This document shows, piece after piece, positions 1 through 11,302 of a stretch of DNA of 64,000 nt. The notes beneath the pieces were generated by a model. It worked only from the letters and a program-made list of their open reading frames with translations. It was not told where the DNA came from and did not search any database. Position 1 is the stretch's first letter. Each line of letters starts with the position of its first letter. This DNA is from Pleurotus ostreatus/Saccharomyces cerevisiae fusant (Eukaryota > Opisthokonta): positions 1 to 64,000 of the forward strand of contig JAMQCK010000034.1 of assembly GCA_024196135.1 (NCBI GenBank), given 5' to 3'. Both the position numbers and the translations under genes were made by a program.

Positions 1-3000
1 CCAGACGCGATAGCGCTGCCGCGCCCCCATCCTCCGCGCCTACCACTTCTACATCCACCTCCACCTCCTCCCCCACCGCACCCCGGCTCTTCGCCCCCTT
101 CCGCGCCCTAGGCATCATCACCAACCACGTCCCCTTTGCCCTCCAAGCCCGCTCCCACAAGGGCGCCGTTGACGGGCCCCGCGTCCACCTCCTCACCTCC
201 GTCGGGCGCTCTTATGCCTTATGGGAAGCCAACAAGATGACCCTGCTCTTCGTCGGCACGCCTGCGCCACAGGCAATATCTGCGCTCGCGATGGACGGGG
301 ATGCAGTATGGGCGGCCGCGGGGGCGCGGTTGATCAAGTATCTTCGGGGGAAGGAGGTGATGAGGGTGGTGAATCCGCACGGGGCGCCGCTCGCTAGCGC
401 GATGATATTTGGTAATCAGATCCTTTCTCTCGAGGAGGGAGGCGGGCGCCTGCTCATCTTCAGCACGAAGGACGGCGAGCTGGTGCGCGATATCGCGTTC
501 GCCAGCGGGTTCACGGCGACCCGACTCCTCCATCCGGCGACGTACCTCAATAAGGTGCTCGTAGCGTCCGCGGAAGGCGGGTTGGAGCTGTGGAACATCA
601 AGGATGGGGTGCGGATCTACGCGTTCGATGCGCAAGAGTTGAGCCCGGGCGCGGGCGCGAGCGCGGTGACAGCGCTGGTGCAGGCGCCTGCTGTCGATGT
701 TGTGGGCATTGGCTTCGCGGACGGGAGCATCGCGGTGCATGATGTGCGGGCGGATGAGCGGCTACTCTCATTCCGCATGGGGACGGGCTCGAGCTTCACT
801 TCCACCTCCAGCACAGGCGCAAGCTTCGGCGCGGACGGTTCCTCCTCCCCCATCCGCGCCCTCGCATTCCGCACCGACGGCGCGCCCATCCTTGCCTCCG
901 CCGACGCGTCCGGCGCGCTCGCCATCTGGGACCTCAACGCGCCCGCGAAGCTCCTCCACCTCGTCCACGGCGCGCACGACGCCGGGGTCACCTCGCTCGA
1001 GTGGGTGCCGGGGCAGCCGCTGCTGATCAGTGCGGGGGAGGATAATTCGGTGAAGGTGAGTGGTCGTAGCCCTCGCTCGCTTCTCCACCTCCCCTCTCCC
1101 CCCCTCTCCTCCCTCCTTCCTCTCCCACCCTCACCCCCCATCCCTCTCCCCTCCTCCCAACCCCAAACCCTCCCACTACCCAATACCAAACTAACCCCCC
1201 ACCACAGCAATGGCTCTTCGACGCGCCCACATCCTCCCCCCGGCTCCTCAAATCGCGCACCGGCCACCGCGCGCCGCCCACGCTCGTCCGCTTCTACGGC
1301 GAGGACGGGAAGCAGGTGCTCACCGCGGGGCCGGATCGGGCGCTGCGGCTGACGAGCTTGGTGCGGGAGAGCCGGGGGTGCGAGATGTCGCAGGGGCGGG
1401 GGACGATGGGGGTGAGTGGGCGTGTTTGATTTCTTCGCGCGTGGCTTGCCCGACTGGGGAATACGCTTGCCCGACTGGGGATCCGCTTGCCCGACTGGGG
1501 ATCCGAGGCATGCCTTGGAGACCACGCCCGTAAAGTCAGAAAGCCTGCTTTGCTAACGCTCTTCCAGACCCACCCCTCTTCAACCACCCCCAAACCCAAG
1601 CTCGCCCCGATCACCTCCCTCGCCTCCAGCACCGCGCACGCGAAGGACTGGGACGACGTCGTCACGGCGCACGCGGGTGACCGCTTCGCGCGCACGTGGA
1701 GCACGCAGAACAAGCGGCTGGGGAAGTACGCGCTGGAGGCGGAGGGGGTGGTGAAGGTGAGTTTTGGGGATGCTTTGTTTTCTCTGCATGTCGCTTGTTG
1801 GTTGCACCGTGTCACTGGCCGCTTGTTGGTTGCACCGTGTCACTGGCCGGTGGACGTGTCGCTTTCGGGGGAAGATCAGCTCGAGCGGGCAGACAAGTGC
1901 TGAATGCTAACACTCTCACAGGCCACCGCCCTCACCGCGTGCGGCACCTTCGCGCTCGCCGGCGGCGCAGGCGGCGTCGTCCGGATGTGGAACGCGCAGT
2001 CGGGCGTGTTGAGGAGGGTGTTCAAGGTCGGGGACTTGGGCGTGAAGGGTGACACTGGTGCGACGGGCCCGAGTGGTTTGGGAGCTGCATCGAGCTCGAG
2101 TGGTCTGGGAACTGCATCGACCTCCACCTCGAGCCGCTATCGCAAACAGTCCGACCGCACGATCACCGGCATCGCGACGGACGCGCTGAACACGGTGCTG
2201 GTGGCCAGTACGCTGGACGGGACGATTAATGTGGGTTACTTTCACTACTTGTACGAGGGAGACAAGTATGCTGATCAAGCACTCTAGTTCTTCGACTTCC
2301 ACACCGCCGACCTCCTGCATACGCTCACCATCACGCCTTTATCTCAATCTACCACGTCCTCAAACTCAGCTTCCTCTACTTCATTCGCTACAGCATCAAC
2401 ATCACACGCCTCGTACACCTCAAACCCTTACACCTCCCCGACCACCCCGCCCGCCATCACCGCCCTCCACCTGCACCGCGACAGCGGGCTGCTCGCCGTG
2501 CCCTGCGACGACCTCGCCGTGCGCGTCGTGGACCTCGAGACGCGCGCGGTGGTGCGTGTGCTGAGGGGCTTTGGGGGGAGGGTTATGGATGTGGTGAGTG
2601 GCGGGTTCTTCGTCATGTTTGGTCTTCCCTGGCAGTTCCTCTTCTGTGACTGCGTTCGGATGTGTCTAATACGCCTTACCAGACCTTCTCCCCCGACGCC
2701 CGCTGGCTCGTCGCCGCCTCCCTCGACGCGGCGATACGCACCTTCGACGTCCCCTCGGGCCGCCTGATCGATGTGTTCCGGTGTGTGAATGAGGCCGCGG
2801 AGGTTCCCAATGCCGGCAAGGCGAATGGAGGTGGCAAGTCGAACGCCGTCGCGAGCAGGAATCAAAACGGCGCTGCGAAGAAGAACGGTGTCACGAAGGT
2901 CCAGACGGGCACCCCTAGCACGCCGACGAGCGTCGCCTTCTCCCCCGCGGGCGACTTTTTGGCGACGACGCATGTGGACAGTGTGGGCGTGTTTTTGTGG

Positions 3001-4132
3001 TGAGTCAATCAAGCTATAAGCTACGGTGTAAGGAGCTTGCGCACACCGAATACTGACGCCATTGCACAGGGTCAACCGCGCGCAATTCACCGAGGTCTCG
3101 TTGCATGGTGTTGCTGACAGTGCCGGCGCCGCGGTCGTTTTGCCTGGAATGCAGGGTGATGCGGAAGAGGAGAGTGCGTACCTTTCGATACCTCGAGCTC
3201 GGCCACTGCGGCTAACGCTTGCTTCTTCTCATATAGCCCTCGATGCGCTATCCGCCTTGACTGTGCAGGACCCCATCGCCGACCTGCCACCTACAGCGAC
3301 ACCACCGCAACTCTCGGGCGATCTCGTCACGTTGACGCTCCTTCCCCGCGCGCGGTGGATGACGCTGTTGAATCTGGATGTGATTCAGGTGAGCTTTATT
3401 CCTTTCGTCCTCAACTCGGCCAAATGTAGCTAATGCGTCCTACAGCTTCGCAACAAACCCAAAGAGCCGCCCAAGGCACCAGAAAAGGCTCCCTTCTTCC
3501 TGCCTACTGTACCGGGCGTGAACCCGACGTTTGACTTAACTGCTACGGCGAGCGCAAATGAGGACGGCGACAGCGAAGCAACGAAGAAATCACGTCGCCT
3601 AGATTCGTTGGAAAGCGGCTTCGTGCGCGCGCTGACGGAAGAGGGGCCGGATGGGAGCTGTGAGTCACTTCAAAAGTCCCTCCATCCATCTTTACGAACT
3701 ATACATACTGACGAACAACCCCCTCTCCTCGCAGACGACCCCCTCTTCACCCTCATCAAGACCCTATCCCCACCCGCCCTCGACGCCGAGCTGCGCTCCA
3801 TGACCGCCCCCGCGCACCAGGCTCGCCTCCTGCGCGCACTGACGCAACGGCTGCGCGCGCGCCGCGACTTCGAGGCCGTGCAGGCGGTGATGGGTGTCGT
3901 GCTGAAGGTTTGGGGCGAGAGTCTTGTGGGCTCGGCGACGCCGGCGTCGTGGAGTGTGAGGGCGCCGTTGGATGCGAGTGGCAGCGGGCCGATGAGCGTG
4001 GACGACGACGCGGACGAGCTGAAGGACGCGCTAGCCGAGCTAAGGGAGGTGCAAGCGAAGGAGAGCGAGCGGGTACTGGGATTGGTGGCAGCGTCGTTGG
4101 GAACGTTGGGCTTCATAAGGGAAACATTGTGA
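1..4132 (+). CDS. UTP21: U3 snoRNP/SSU processome WD40 protein Utp21 (WDR36), 5' partial
   Basis: This is a WD40 protein of the small-subunit processome that acts in the nucleolus on early 18S pre-rRNA processing. The reading frame is already open at base 3 and includes the typical Utp21 opening LFAPFRALGIITNHVPF, so only a few residues lie outside the window. WD-type blades are visible (LAIWDLNAP, VRMWNAQSG, VGVFLW), as is the family segment KDWDDVVTAH...FARTWS. The C-terminal Utp21 domain follows (LVTLTLLPRARWMTLLNLDVIQLRNKPKEPP..., then DDPLFTLIKTLSPPALDAELRSM). The stop is TGA at 4130-4132. Several short introns interrupt it, for example from 1055 to the CACAG before the exon QWLFDAP. Two introns carry tandem repeats (listed separately). 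A Gly/Ser/Thr-rich insertion lies around 2040-2140. Family identity is firm; exact exon limits are by eye. Confidence 0.93.
1444..1504. repeat. 3-copy ~20-bp tandem repeat inside a Utp21 intron
   Basis: The unit GCTTGCCCGACTGGGGATCC occurs three times in a row; the first copy differs (GGGGAATAC instead of GGGGATCC). It lies in the intron that starts after the exon encoding CEMSQGRGTMG and ends at the CTTCCAG near 1566. It is a minisatellite seen directly in the sequence. Confidence 0.9.
1792..1847. repeat. Perfect 28-bp tandem duplication in a Utp21 intron
   Basis: Two identical adjacent 28-nt copies, 1792-1819 and 1820-1847, begin CGCTTGTTGG and end GTGTCACTGGC. They sit in the intron between the exon ending EAEGVVK and the exon starting ATALTACGTF. 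Perfect identity suggests a recent duplication. Confidence 0.92.
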
Positions 4133-4750
4133 AGCTGTAAAACTTGATTTTGATTGCGATTGTGTGTAGTCCTGTAGCAAAGCATGACATGTAGCGTGGA
4201 GCACCATGGTTGTCTCTTTCGCTAGTAAAGTCTCTCAGTGCCCCTCGGGTTTATTTGCCCATAAGCATGGATCCATGTTTGGGCCTATGTACGCAGTAAG
4301 CCAGGTCGACTTTGACAATGATCCACCATTCTGGCTCGTGTACATACTGGTGTCATGGGATCTCAACAAAAAGAGCGCAGGCTCGCATTTGCGCCGGATA
4401 GAGACTGTACAATGCGCGGTTGACGGTAGCCCATGGTCGCCCTCAGGCTCGAATCTAGCCCAAAATTCAGCCAATAACTTCCGCCGTCCCTGACCCACGG
4501 GTATAAGCCCCTCACTTGAGTGCGCCAGAGTGCCACCACTGGTCTCTTCCTGAGGCCTGCCGTTAGCGCTGACGGTTTTCCCTATATTTTGCCTCGATTT
4601 TATTTGGCGAAGTCTACTGTCGCCGGCTTCAGCTGAGTGTTTCGCTAAATGAGGTAGGTACATCGCAGTACGCTAGGACACGTGGATTCCTAACATCAAC
4701 ACTGTGCCATCACCAGGTCGTCCTCAGGTTGGGTTACTCCAACCTCCAAG
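4133..4750. other. Intergenic: Utp21 3' flank and F-box gene 5' flank
   Basis: About 620 bp between two same-strand genes. No convincing coding frame, RNA gene or repeat was seen; short frames on both strands lack family features. Confidence 0.6.
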
Positions 4751-6355
4751 ATGGATTTGGCTCACCTATTCACTTCCAACTGCGCCCCAGATGACCATGA
4801 AAGACAGCGTCTGCTATCTCTCCTCTCAGCTACCTACGCAGATTCAGCAGCGGCTGATCGCATGGCTGAACCTGCAGCCCAGGAGCCGGATAAAGCGCGC
4901 GACAGTCCCACGGATCGGGGGGATTCTATGCAGTGCAAGCCCGAAGCGCTCCATGTCATGCAACAAATCCGCTGTGCCCTGTCTGGCGTTCGACGATTAC
5001 CAGCAGAGATACTGCAACTCATCTTCCAGCTGACTCTTCCGGAGTCTCGACATGGTCGGCTTATGGAGGAGTCACCACTGCTTCTTCTGTTGGTCTGTCG
5101 CTTCTGGCGCGATGTAGCTCTCGCGACACCCGAGCTATGGACGAACATCAGGGTCGTCTGCAACCCGTACGAGGAGGGTCCCGACGTCGATCCAGGCAAT
5201 CCCGCACGAATTCGACACGAACAAGTCATACGCGCCGCCGAACAATGGGCCGCCCGTTCGCATCCTTACCCTCTCGATATATATGTCGAGGGGGAGGTTG
5301 TCGAGCACAACTGGAGAACGGACGTACATTCGGGCGTACGTCAGGCCCTGAAGGTCATGCTCCCGTACATCCAGCGCTGGAGACGGCTGGAGATAATCGC
5401 GATGGCCAGGGATCTACAGCCGCTTGAAAGCCTCCGCGGTGTGGATCTTCCTAACCTCACGGCCTTCGGGTTCCAGGAGCGAGGACACGATCCCATATCC
5501 TTGTTCTATGTCGGGACCTACATCAAGGGGGCGCCGAAGCTGAGCTCCCTGAGAGTCAGCAGCGCGACCTGTCGCCAGAGTTTATCGCTGCGCTGCGTCG
5601 CAAACCCGCGCTTGCTAGTCGACGTTCATGTACGCGCAACATACGCGAGCAACAACGACCTCGACGTTCTGCGCCACGCATTCGCCTGCCTGCCGCGGTT
5701 CGTGAACCTCGAGCAGCTATCTATCGAGCTGGAGAGGTCACGACGAAACTTCATCGTGATTGCTGGGCCGCATACCCAGTTTCCAGTCGTGAAACCCGCG
5801 CGCCTGCCCCGCCTTCGTCGACTGCTGGTAGCCTGCGACGATCGCGCTGCCACCGCCACTTTCCTGGATCGTATCCAGGCCCCGCACCTCGCCGAACTCG
5901 AGTATCGCAACAAGCGGCATGAAAACATTCCCCCGCTCGCATCCTTCCTGGCCCGCTCCAAGGCGCCAGTGAAGACCATGCGTCTAGGCATTAAGCGGTG
6001 GCACAAAGACTACAACGAATGTCTGGAACTCGTATCGAAGTTGGAGCATTTGGAAGTGACCGGACTCGTTCCAAGGATCGCGAAAGCGGTCCAGCGAAAT
6101 CGCCTTGCTCCAGCGCTCGATTGGGAGACGGATCTATGCCCGCGCCTGCGGTTGCTGAAGATGATAGACGTGTGGGGCGTGGACGAGTTGTGGTTGTGGG
6201 GATTCTTACGAGAGCGGTCGCGGCGTCGCAAAGGACAAGCGAAGCTGCAGTCAGTCGAGGTGCGGTTCGGGGTCAAGTTGCGCGAGGACTTGCTTGAACG
6301 CATCTCGGCATACTCTGAGAGGGGCATCGATGTGAAGTTCTCGTACGTCGAATGA
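4751..6355 (+). CDS. F-box domain protein
   Basis: An intronless 534-residue protein. A canonical F-box-like segment lies at about residues 80-135: LPAEILQLIFQLTLP, then LLLLVCRFWRDVALATPELW. The rest is a leucine-rich C-terminal half with irregular LRR-like strands, the usual form of the large F-box families of Agaricomycetes. Such proteins bind SKP1 and select substrates for SCF ubiquitin ligases; the substrate here cannot be told. The start ATG at 4751 leaves a 75-residue acidic, low-homology N-terminus before the F-box, so a later start is possible. The SKP1 gene lies 7 kb downstream, which I take as coincidence. Confidence 0.88.
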   Translation: MDLAHLFTSNCAPDDHERQRLLSLLSATYADSAAADRMAEPAAQEPDKARDSPTDRGDSMQCKPEALHVMQQIRCALSGVRRLPAEILQLIFQLTLPESRHGRLMEESPLLLLLVCRFWRDVALATPELWTNIRVVCNPYEEGPDVDPGNPARIRHEQVIRAAEQWAARSHPYPLDIYVEGEVVEHNWRTDVHSGVRQALKVMLPYIQRWRRLEIIAMARDLQPLESLRGVDLPNLTAFGFQERGHDPISLFYVGTYIKGAPKLSSLRVSSATCRQSLSLRCVANPRLLVDVHVRATYASNNDLDVLRHAFACLPRFVNLEQLSIELERSRRNFIVIAGPHTQFPVVKPARLPRLRRLLVACDDRAATATFLDRIQAPHLAELEYRNKRHENIPPLASFLARSKAPVKTMRLGIKRWHKDYNECLELVSKLEHLEVTGLVPRIAKAVQRNRLAPALDWETDLCPRLRLLKMIDVWGVDELWLWGFLRERSRRRKGQAKLQSVEVRFGVKLREDLLERISAYSERGIDVKFSYVE

Positions 6356-6582
6356 AGGTCTAGGCCACAAGCTTCGTTCTTGGTTCGAGTAAATGTACAT
6401 TGTTTGTGGTTTATTTCCTTTCTGCAGGATCAACCTGTCAATAGCAGTGATGTTCGTAATCCTTATCAAGCCTCCAGTAGTTAGAGAAGCGGGCGTAACG
6501 CATCTTCAGGTTTGCCACGGGGGAAGAGAGCCAAGGCTTAGATACACGTTACATATAGTGAATGTCACATTGAGCAAATTTC

Positions 6583-9042
6583 TCAAGCAAGTTCCAAGTA
6601 GCGCTCGACTGTAAGCAGAGCAGTCAGCGCGTCAGAACTGGCCGAAGTACGAAAGTACTCACCTTCCCAGTCCGTCACCGCCGCATTCCATAACCCCACC
6701 TCATGCTCCCGCGTTCCGCCGAAGTGGTCCACAAACGCGTCCCCAAGCATCCCTTCCTCCCTCGCTATACTCCCCTCCCGCATCATCCTCTGCGTCGCCG
6801 CCTCCAAGGACAAAGGCAACATCGGCACCTTCCCGTCCACCCGGTCCTCCGGCTTGTACGTCGTGATGGGCGGACCCAAAGGCAGCTTTCGCTCAATGCC
6901 ACGCAGGCCGGCGAGGAAGATCGCGCTGAGGGCGAAGTGGGCCTGGACGTCGGCGCCGGGGACGCGAACCTCCAGCCGGGTGGCGGAAGGCGGACAGGAG
7001 GGCGGGGCGATGAGGCGGACGGAGGCGGCGCGTGAGTCGTAGCCCCAGGTGACGGCGTTGGGCGCCCAGAATGCGGCACCGCCGGCGAGGCGCTTGTAGC
7101 CGTTGACGGTGGGGACGAGCTATGAAAGGTTGATTAGTTGGAAATCAGATGCAACAGGCCAAGCAGGACTTACGGTGGGCATGACTGCATGAGAGATGGG
7201 GTCAGTACGAAGAGCACAGACAGGATTGAAGATGCGTACTGTCAGGAAGCGCGTCCAACACGCCCGCGAGGAACCACTCGCCCTCCTGGCTGACAAACTT
7301 CGTATCCGGGTACGCCGCATCCGCGCGACCCTCCTTGTTATCGTACACCGCGAATGTGTTCTTGCCCTCTGCGTTACGCATCGAAACGTGAATATGTCTG
7401 TTCGCCGCCAGTGAGTTGTTGTTCGTGCCTTCGCAGCAAATTTGCGCACCCACTACACCCGGGAAGCTGTTCGGGTGCTTATAAGCACCGCAGCTACTAT
7501 TCCAACGCTAGAGCATTAGACACTCACGTTCCCCCACGGCTTCGCCATGAAGCTTGGTACGACTCCGTGGCGCATGCCAACGCTCTTTGCAAGGAACTTG
7601 AAAAGCGCGGCGTTGTCTGCCATCCGTAATGCGCTGGTGTATGCAAGGGCAGTTTCGAGGACGCCGGGGCCGGTTTCGGTGTCTGGAGGAGGTGTCAGCT
7701 TAGTTAGGGAAGGGGAAGAAGGAGAGATAGAAGAGTTGAGAGGCCAAGTTGAAGATCAGACTTACGGTGACCCTCGATAGGCACATCGAACTTCAGCGCA
7801 TCGTCAAAAAGTTGTTGGAAGTACGCGTCATTCAGCTGGGTGCGCAGCAACGAATAGCCGTGCACTGTGCAAGGTTAGATTCAACACGTTGTCGGAAGCA
7901 GAAAAAGCTACTCACTTCCCGGCGTCAGCGGTTGCAGGTTGTGAAAGCCCTTTTCTGCAAGGCTGCTAGCGGTCTCTGTGGCACAAGTCGTCAACATGTA
8001 CTCCTTGCCTCAAGAAACGAACGGACCCTTGAAGTTGAAGTACTGCACGACACGTCAGCATTCTCGATTATACAGCCTATCCGAAAGTGGGTTGACCTCG
8101 AATTCTACGCCTGAGAACAATTCGCGTCCAGCGGCCTTCGCTTTGTCGACGGCCTTGCGCAAAACACTGCGCGGGTCCGCGAACAACGGTTCACGAGTGT
8201 CTGGGTCGGCAAAGGAGACGAGGAAGAAAGGTGCGTTGCCTTCCCATGGTATGCGACGGAACGTCGTAAGGTCGATGGTGGCAATAATATCGCGGTAGCT
8301 GCAAAACGTTGAGGGTCAGAACATATCCACACACGAAGTCAAGTGATCCAAGCGCACCCGTTATCCTTATTGCTGATAAGCAGCTCGCGCGAGTACGTCT
8401 GATCGTGAATGTCCCAGCCGCTGATTTGGATGAGTTCATGCAGGTCGGACGTCTAACCCGAGCGTACGCACAAGACAACGCTGCAGAATCCGAAGCCGTC
8501 CGAGGTGGCGGCGCTGAGGAACTTCTCTTTCGACTGGGAGGCGGAGTAAGGGGGAGTACATTGATGAGCGTAGTAGGCGCAGCCGCGGGAGAAGCAGATA
8601 GCATGCGGTAGAGCGAAGCAGATAAGGTGGACGATACGCCGTCGGGGAGAGAGATTGGGGGAATGGGAAGGGCGTTGTGCATGCAAGGATGGGTAGGCAA
8701 AACCGACGCAAAGATGGGGATGCAGGGTAGAGATGTGGGAGAGACAGTGAGTGCAGGTCTTGCGTCGTAGTGCTCGGTACTCACCATGTATTTGCCGCGA
8801 AGGACTCCATCAACTACAGATACCCGCGCCATTCAGACTTCTGCGGCGCTCACAATTAAAGCCGTACCATCGATTCCTGAGAGGTGTCAGTACGTCCGAA
8901 CGTCGATGGCCAGAAGGGTGGGCGATATAGGTGAATACGAGGATCGGGCTAGCGAACACTGACCAGCAACCTTGACCTTCGTGTCATTCCACAGTAGGTC
9001 AGTCAGCTCCCCTATAGTCTTCGGTGCCAAGGTCGTCGCCAT
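6583..9042 (-). CDS. Glutamine synthetase-like enzyme (GSI/FluG type)
   Basis: A type I glutamine synthetase-like protein, related to fungal FluG C-terminal/GSI enzymes that ligate ammonia (or an amine) to glutamate using ATP. The N-terminal beta-grasp part reads WNDTKVKVAG-IDVDGVLRGKYM. The catalytic barrel includes FSGVEFEYFNFKETAS, the ammonia/ATP-site motif HIHVSM, and PTVNGYKRL. The C-terminus DWEVERYLELA ends at TGA 6583-6585. Many introns split the gene and three exons are tiny: 8868-8876 (9 nt, IDV), 8027-8042 (16 nt, YFNFK) and 7174-7184 (11 nt, IMPT). I chose ATG 9042 (MATTLAPKTIGELTD) because it matches the family's usual start. An in-frame ATG at 9189 would add 49 residues but leave only 76 bp to the divergent APN1 start. 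The exact substrate is not certain, since many fungal GSI-like proteins are not classical glutamine synthetases. Confidence 0.88.
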
Positions 9043-9265
9043 ATCAGCAAGGTGTTTTGGCGACAGATGATGAGGGGAAGAGATAAGTTGTGAATACGGG
9101 TCAATGACGGTGGTGAACAGTGCCGCCACATCGATGCGTATCCCATTAGGCGCCGACGATCGGCCCGACGCGTCCGTCTGCGCGCCCATGTCCTTGTGCT
9201 GGCTTGTACTTCCGACGCGTCGCCTTGGACTCAGAGCATCCGTAGACACATTTTCCTCTACCTAT

Positions 9266-11155
9266 ATGTCTGAGTCTCGTCGTCAAACACGTTCTGCGAG
9301 CACTCGCGCGGCGAAACGACCACGACTGGACTATGAGGCAGCAGTAGAACCCACGCCCCTAGAAGCCGGCAGCGAACTTGTCGCAGTCAGCGTGGCGGTT
9401 GAGGCGAGAACAGAGGGACTAGTCGGTGCGCCTTGAATCACCATCATGTTCTTGAACGCTGCTGACGGCCCACCGTGAACGGCCCGTAGTGAAGCCAAAG
9501 AAGCAGAGTAAATCTGCGAAGGCGAAGGCCGCACCTCCCCCAAGACCTCGCGCAGACAACCCATGGAAGGTCGGCGCACACGTCTCTGCCGCAGGAGGAG
9601 TAGAGAACGCCATCGCAAACGCACTCGCAATTGGGTCAGTGCCCGTCACGCGCTAAGTCTTGTCTGGGTTCTGCTTGACTGACGTGACTCTGCTACAGCG
9701 CGAACGCATTCGGCCTCTTCGTCAAATCTCAGCGGAAATGGGACTCTGCTGACTTGAAGAACACGTCTATCAGCTTGTTCGCTGAGCGACTGCGAGAGCA
9801 TGGCTACTCTCCCGAGCATATCCTTCCTCACGGAAGCTACCTGGTCAATTTGGGAAATCCGGATGCGTATGTGCTCTCGTTTGCATCGCGGCAACCAGGA
9901 TAACAGGCTGAAGCGAAACAGCGAGAAGCGCGCCAAGTCATACGACTGCTTCGTAGACGACTTGAAGCGATGCGAGCAACTCGGGCTTGCATTGTACAAC
10001 TTCCAGTACGTTTCTCCTCGGCGTTCACGCACCCTTCATTGACTCATATACAGTCCAGGCTCCACTGTTGGTCAAGGCTCGGTAGAAGAGTCTTTGTCCC
10101 TCATCGCCGAATGCCTCAATCGCGCTCACAAAGAGACGACATCCGTCGTCACAGTCATTGAGAACATGGTGTGTGACCACCTTTCAAGTTGTCCGAGCGG
10201 CTTACTTTGTCTGAACAAACTGACTTTGCTCGCAGGCCGGTGCGGGAAACGTCATAGGCGGCGAGTTCAGCCACCTTGCGGGCATCATTGACCAGGAGGA
10301 GAACAAAGAGCGCGTCGGTGTATGCTTTGACACCTGTATGTATGCTCCTTTGACATCGTGCGAGCTCAGAGCCGAACGGGCCGGTTGTAGGTCATGGCTA
10401 CTCCGCCGGCTATGACATTGCGACGAAAGAGGGATGGGAGTGAGTCCTCGCTCCATTGCTTTGTAGAGAGCGGCTATACTCATGAGCATCCAGAGCTGTC
10501 AGTGAGTTAAATCATTTTCCTGATAGACGAGCTATCGATGCTTAGCGAGCATCGTAGTGTCCGACTTCGACCAGCAAGTCGGCCTCAAGTACCTTCGCGC
10601 CCTACACCTCAACGACTCCAAGACACCGCACAATTCGAATAAAGACCGGCATGAAAACATCGGACAGTGAGTACTCTCCTGTTCGCAAGACCACTTCGGC
10701 CCTCATTGCAAATTCTCCTTCATATCGGACTGACGCCCTCCCGAAGAGGCACCCTCGGCCTCCCCGCCTTCCACCACATCCTCACCGACCCTCGCACGCA
10801 AAACATGCCCCTTATCCTCGAGACCCCCAACGGTGACAACTCCGACGTCTGGCACACCGAGATCGACGTGCTCAATCGGATGTCGGGGATGTCGACCGAG
10901 GAATTCGAGGCGGCGCAGGAGGGGATGGTGGAGGAAATTGGAGAAGCGGTGAGGAGGGCGGTGGGGGAGAAAGCGGGGAAGGAGAAGAAGGTGGTTAAAG
11001 AGAAGGGGAAGAAGACGGGGAAGGAGAAGGAGAAGAAAGCCCCTGCAACAAGCAAGAAGACCGCTAATGCAGCGAAGAAGCCGCGGGGAAAGAAGCGGAA
11101 GGCGAAGGAGGAGAGCGAGTGCTCGTCGTGCGGGGAGGACGAAGATGACGAGTAA
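9266..11155 (+). CDS. APN1: Apurinic/apyrimidinic endonuclease Apn1 (endonuclease IV family)
   Basis: An endonuclease IV-type AP endonuclease that cleaves 5' to abasic sites in base-excision repair, using three metal ions. Seen in order: a basic N-terminus ([16 protein letters not shown]); [122 protein letters not shown]. These hold the metal-binding His/Asp/Glu set of the family. The C-terminus is a long Lys-rich tail ending [11 protein letters not shown], probably nuclear targeting. An 8-nt exon (10494-10501) is needed to read [14 protein letters not shown]. Many introns of about 50-60 nt. The start ATG 9266 begins MSESRRQTR. The gene is divergent from the glutamine synthetase gene. Confidence 0.93.
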
Positions 11156-11302
11156 GATATCATCGTTCGAAGGAGTACACGCCCAGAGGTCATTCCTTTC
11201 ACATAGCTCCTGTCCATTATATTATTTAGTGTCCGACAAAATGCCTTGAGTGTTCCAGGACGACTTGTGGGTACCCGTTGAAAACTATGCCAGTCATCGC
11301 CC

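Noticed and set aside
617..1525. 302-codon minus-strand frame
   Set aside because: It is a GC-rich shadow of the Utp21 exons, crosses the intron minisatellite and consists of Arg/Pro/Ser strings.
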